Positions 3,885-5,964 of a DNA stretch of 5,964 nt are shown piece after piece. Each line of letters begins with the position of its first letter. The stretch's first letter is position 1. Both the position numbers and the translations under genes were made by a program. Origin of the DNA: Candidatus Zhuqueibacterota bacterium 4484_188 (GTDB lineage Bacteria > Calditrichota > Calditrichia > RBG-13-44-9). The notes below the pieces were generated by a model that saw nothing but the letters and a program-made list of their open reading frames with translations, was not told where the DNA came from and made no database searches. Where the stretch lies: assembly GCA_002049825.1 (NCBI GenBank), contig MVCZ01000169.1:1-5964 (forward strand), read 5' to 3'.

Positions 3885-5951
3885 GTGCAGACACAGATCG
3901 TATGGTTATGTAGTGCAGTAGGTGTTTTAGCTTTACTTTTTGCCCTAATAAAAACGCGTTGGGTGTATAAACAGGATGTAGGAACAGATGTTATGGCGGA
4001 GATTAGCGATCACATTCGCGAGGGTGCCATGGCATTCCTGCGCCGCGAGTACCGCGTTTTAGCTATCTTTGTGTTGGTAGTGGCGGTACTGCTGGCGTTC
4101 GCCAATTGGAGTTCATCGGACAGCAGCCCGATTATTGCCGTCTCCTTTATTTTGGGGGCAGTCTCTTCGGCGCTTGCCGGATTTTTCGGAATGCGGGTTG
4201 CTACCGCAGCAAATGTGCGCACCACCAACGCTGCACGCAGTAATCTGAACAAAGCGCTGCAAGTCGCCTTTTCCGGCGGCACGGTAATGGGTATGTCGGT
4301 GGTCGGACTTGGCGTGGTTGGTCTGAGTGTTCTTTTTTCGGTGTATTCTTCCGTTTTCTTAAACCCTGATGGCTCCATGAACGTGACCCAGATTATCAAC
4401 GTAATTACCGGCTTCTCCTTTGGCGCCAGTTCCATTGCGCTCTTCGCCCGGGTTGGCGGCGGTATTTATACCAAGGCGGCAGATGTGGGCGCCGACCTGG
4501 TGGGCAAAGTGGAAGCGGGAATTCCCGAGGATGATCCGCGCAACCCGGCAACCATTGCCGACAACGTGGGCGACAACGTGGGCGACGTTGCCGGAATGGG
4601 CGCCGACCTGTTCGAAAGTTACGTGGGCTCGATTGTGGGCACCATGGTATTAGGCGTGGTCTATAATTTAAATTTAATTATCTTACCTTTAATTTTAGCT
4701 AGTGTGGGAATTATCAGTTCAATTTTTGGCACCTTTGCCGTACGAACCCGGGAAGGCGGAAACCCGCAGGCGGCGCTTAACCTGGGCACATTTGGTGCCG
4801 GGTTGCTGATGATTCTGCTGGCTTACCCGGTAATTAAAATATTTGTCCCCGAAGCCGTTGCGCCGACCATGAATATTACCGGCACCATGGTAACTTTAAC
4901 CGCATTCAGAATTTTCGTGGTTACCATAATCGGTTTGTTGGCGGGAATTGCTATCGGGTTGACCACCGAATACTACACAGCAGAAGGTAAAGCACCGGCA
5001 CAGCGGATTGCCGAGCAATCACAAACCGGTCCGGCGACCAACATTATTGCCGGGTTAGCACTGGGCATGCGCTCAACTGCCTTGCCGGTTATTTATATTG
5101 CCGTGGCAATTGTGCTCGCCTATTATTTTGGCGGTTTATATGGAATCGCTATTGCTGCACTGGGCATGCTTTCCACCACCGGAATCCAGTTGGCGGTTGA
5201 CGCTTACGGCCCGGTAGCGGATAATGCCGGCGGTATTGCCGAGATGAGCGGTCTTCCCCACGAAGTTCGCCAGCGCACCGATAAACTCGACGCCGTTGGA
5301 AACACCACCGCTGCCATCGGGAAAGGATTTGCAATTGGTTCCGCAGCACTGACTGCACTGGCATTGTTCAGCGCATTTCAGTCGCAGGCACATATTGCCT
5401 CCATCGACGTGACCAACCCCTATGTGATTGCCGGTTTGTTTGTCGGCGGTATTCTGCCGTTTTTATTTAGCTCCATGGCACTCAAAGCCGTTGGTGAAGC
5501 CGCTTTCGATATGATTGAGGAGGTCCGGCGGCAGTTTAAAAATATTACCGGTTTAATGGAGGGCAAAGCCAAGGCGGATTATGCCCGCTGTGTGGATATT
5601 GCCACCTCTGCAGCGATTAAACGCATGATTGTCCCGGGTCTGCTTGCCGTGATTACACCGGTAGTATTTGGGTTTATTAATAAAGAAGCCTTAGGCGGGT
5701 TGTTAGCCGGGGTTACCGTTACCGGTGTGCTGATGGCTATTTTCATGGCGAATTCCGGCGGCGCCTGGGATAATGCAAAAAAACACATTGAAGCCGGAGC
5801 TTTTGGTGGAAAAGGGTCCGACCCGCATAAAGCAGCGGTGGTGGGCGATACGGTGGGCGATCCGTTCAAGGACACCGCCGGACCGTCGCTGAATATCCTG
5901 ATTAAGCTGATGTCGGTGGTTTCGCTGGTTATTGCCCCACTGATTCGCTGA
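3885..5951 (+). CDS. hppA: Membrane-bound pyrophosphatase, K+-dependent, Na+-pumping type
   Basis: This 688-residue integral membrane pump hydrolyses cytosolic pyrophosphate and moves cations across the inner membrane; about 16 hydrophobic segments are expected for the family. All signature sites are present: 'DVGADLVGKVE' with Asp200, Asp204 and Lys208; 'DNVGDNVGD' (226-234); 'DAYGPVADNAGG' (439-450); 'WDNAKK' (628-633); and 'GDTVGDPFKDTAGPS' with Asp655, Asp659, Lys662 and Asp663. In 'GNTTAAIGKG' (472-481), Ala476 and Gly479 are typical of K+-dependent enzymes (K+-independent ones have Lys and Thr there). The gate Glu is in 'DLFESY' (Glu244), the position seen in Na+-pumping enzymes, whereas plant-type H+ pumps carry it four residues later. 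Some family members with this Glu pump both Na+ and H+, so the ion is inferred. The start is GTG with a strong ribosome binding site; length and ends are normal. No lesion is seen, unlike the upstream genes. Confidence 0.96.
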   Translation: MQTQIVWLCSAVGVLALLFALIKTRWVYKQDVGTDVMAEISDHIREGAMAFLRREYRVLAIFVLVVAVLLAFANWSSSDSSPIIAVSFILGAVSSALAGFFGMRVATAANVRTTNAARSNLNKALQVAFSGGTVMGMSVVGLGVVGLSVLFSVYSSVFLNPDGSMNVTQIINVITGFSFGASSIALFARVGGGIYTKAADVGADLVGKVEAGIPEDDPRNPATIADNVGDNVGDVAGMGADLFESYVGSIVGTMVLGVVYNLNLIILPLILASVGIISSIFGTFAVRTREGGNPQAALNLGTFGAGLLMILLAYPVIKIFVPEAVAPTMNITGTMVTLTAFRIFVVTIIGLLAGIAIGLTTEYYTAEGKAPAQRIAEQSQTGPATNIIAGLALGMRSTALPVIYIAVAIVLAYYFGGLYGIAIAALGMLSTTGIQLAVDAYGPVADNAGGIAEMSGLPHEVRQRTDKLDAVGNTTAAIGKGFAIGSAALTALALFSAFQSQAHIASIDVTNPYVIAGLFVGGILPFLFSSMALKAVGEAAFDMIEEVRRQFKNITGLMEGKAKADYARCVDIATSAAIKRMIVPGLLAVITPVVFGFINKEALGGLLAGVTVTGVLMAIFMANSGGAWDNAKKHIEAGAFGGKGSDPHKAAVVGDTVGDPFKDTAGPSLNILIKLMSVVSLVIAPLIR

Positions 5952-5964
5952 GTTTTGCCAATTA

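Noticed and set aside
4010..4435. Minus-strand open frame of 141 codons within hppA
   Set aside because: Its composition mirrors hppA codons in the opposite strand and it shows no motif; a shadow.
4560..4583. 12-bp perfect tandem repeat in hppA (DNVG twice)
   Set aside because: It encodes the DNVGDNVGD motif that is conserved across all membrane pyrophosphatases, so it is ancient and functional and not a recent duplication.
5952..5964. Terminator after hppA
   Set aside because: Only 13 nt remain after the stop codon and no hairpin is visible in them.

Overview
This window is about 6 kb of a bacterial chromosome with every gene on the + strand. The genes are mostly housekeeping, and I see no phage, transposon, CRISPR or defence system. 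Several traits point loosely to the FCB superphylum (the Calditrichota, Bacteroidota and relatives). These are a NodB-type deacetylase with the 'VVFHDS' ending, a GAFTDA-type sigma-54 activator, a long Ctc-type L25 and a K+-dependent membrane pyrophosphatase of the Na+ type. The placement is inference and has low confidence.

Layout. Positions 1-399 hold the 3' part of a polysaccharide deacetylase. Positions 414-1637 hold a sigma-54-dependent activator with an unusual receiver-like N-terminus and an internal loss of about 46 residues. Positions 1638-1721 are a short gap that may hold the tail of a lost gene. Positions 1722-2442 hold ispE, broken into two frames with its ATP-binding motif damaged. 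A tRNA-Gln(UUG) lies at 2445-2516, followed by a hairpin terminator at 2534-2563. Positions 2591-3871 form one open frame that contains ribosomal protein L25 (rplY) and then peptidyl-tRNA hydrolase (pth). Positions 3885-5951 hold a complete membrane-bound pyrophosphatase (hppA).

How the genes fit together. ispE, tRNA-Gln, rplY and pth belong to a widely conserved housekeeping neighbourhood in which prs commonly sits between ispE and rplY; prs is absent here. L25 and Pth both serve translation (ribosome assembly or stress, and recycling of peptidyl-tRNA). IspE belongs to the MEP isoprenoid pathway. HppA uses the pyrophosphate released by biosynthesis to pump Na+ (possibly also H+), and its ribosome binding site overlaps the pth stop codon.

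The most notable feature is the number of lesions in genes that should be intact. There is an in-frame loss in the AAA+ domain of the activator, a loss plus frameshift in the usually essential ispE, and an apparent pair of single-base losses that join rplY to pth. Four consecutive genes are affected while hppA is clean. Sequence or assembly error is the simplest explanation; genuine decay or a true L25-Pth fusion are alternatives. I found no convincing undescribed system.
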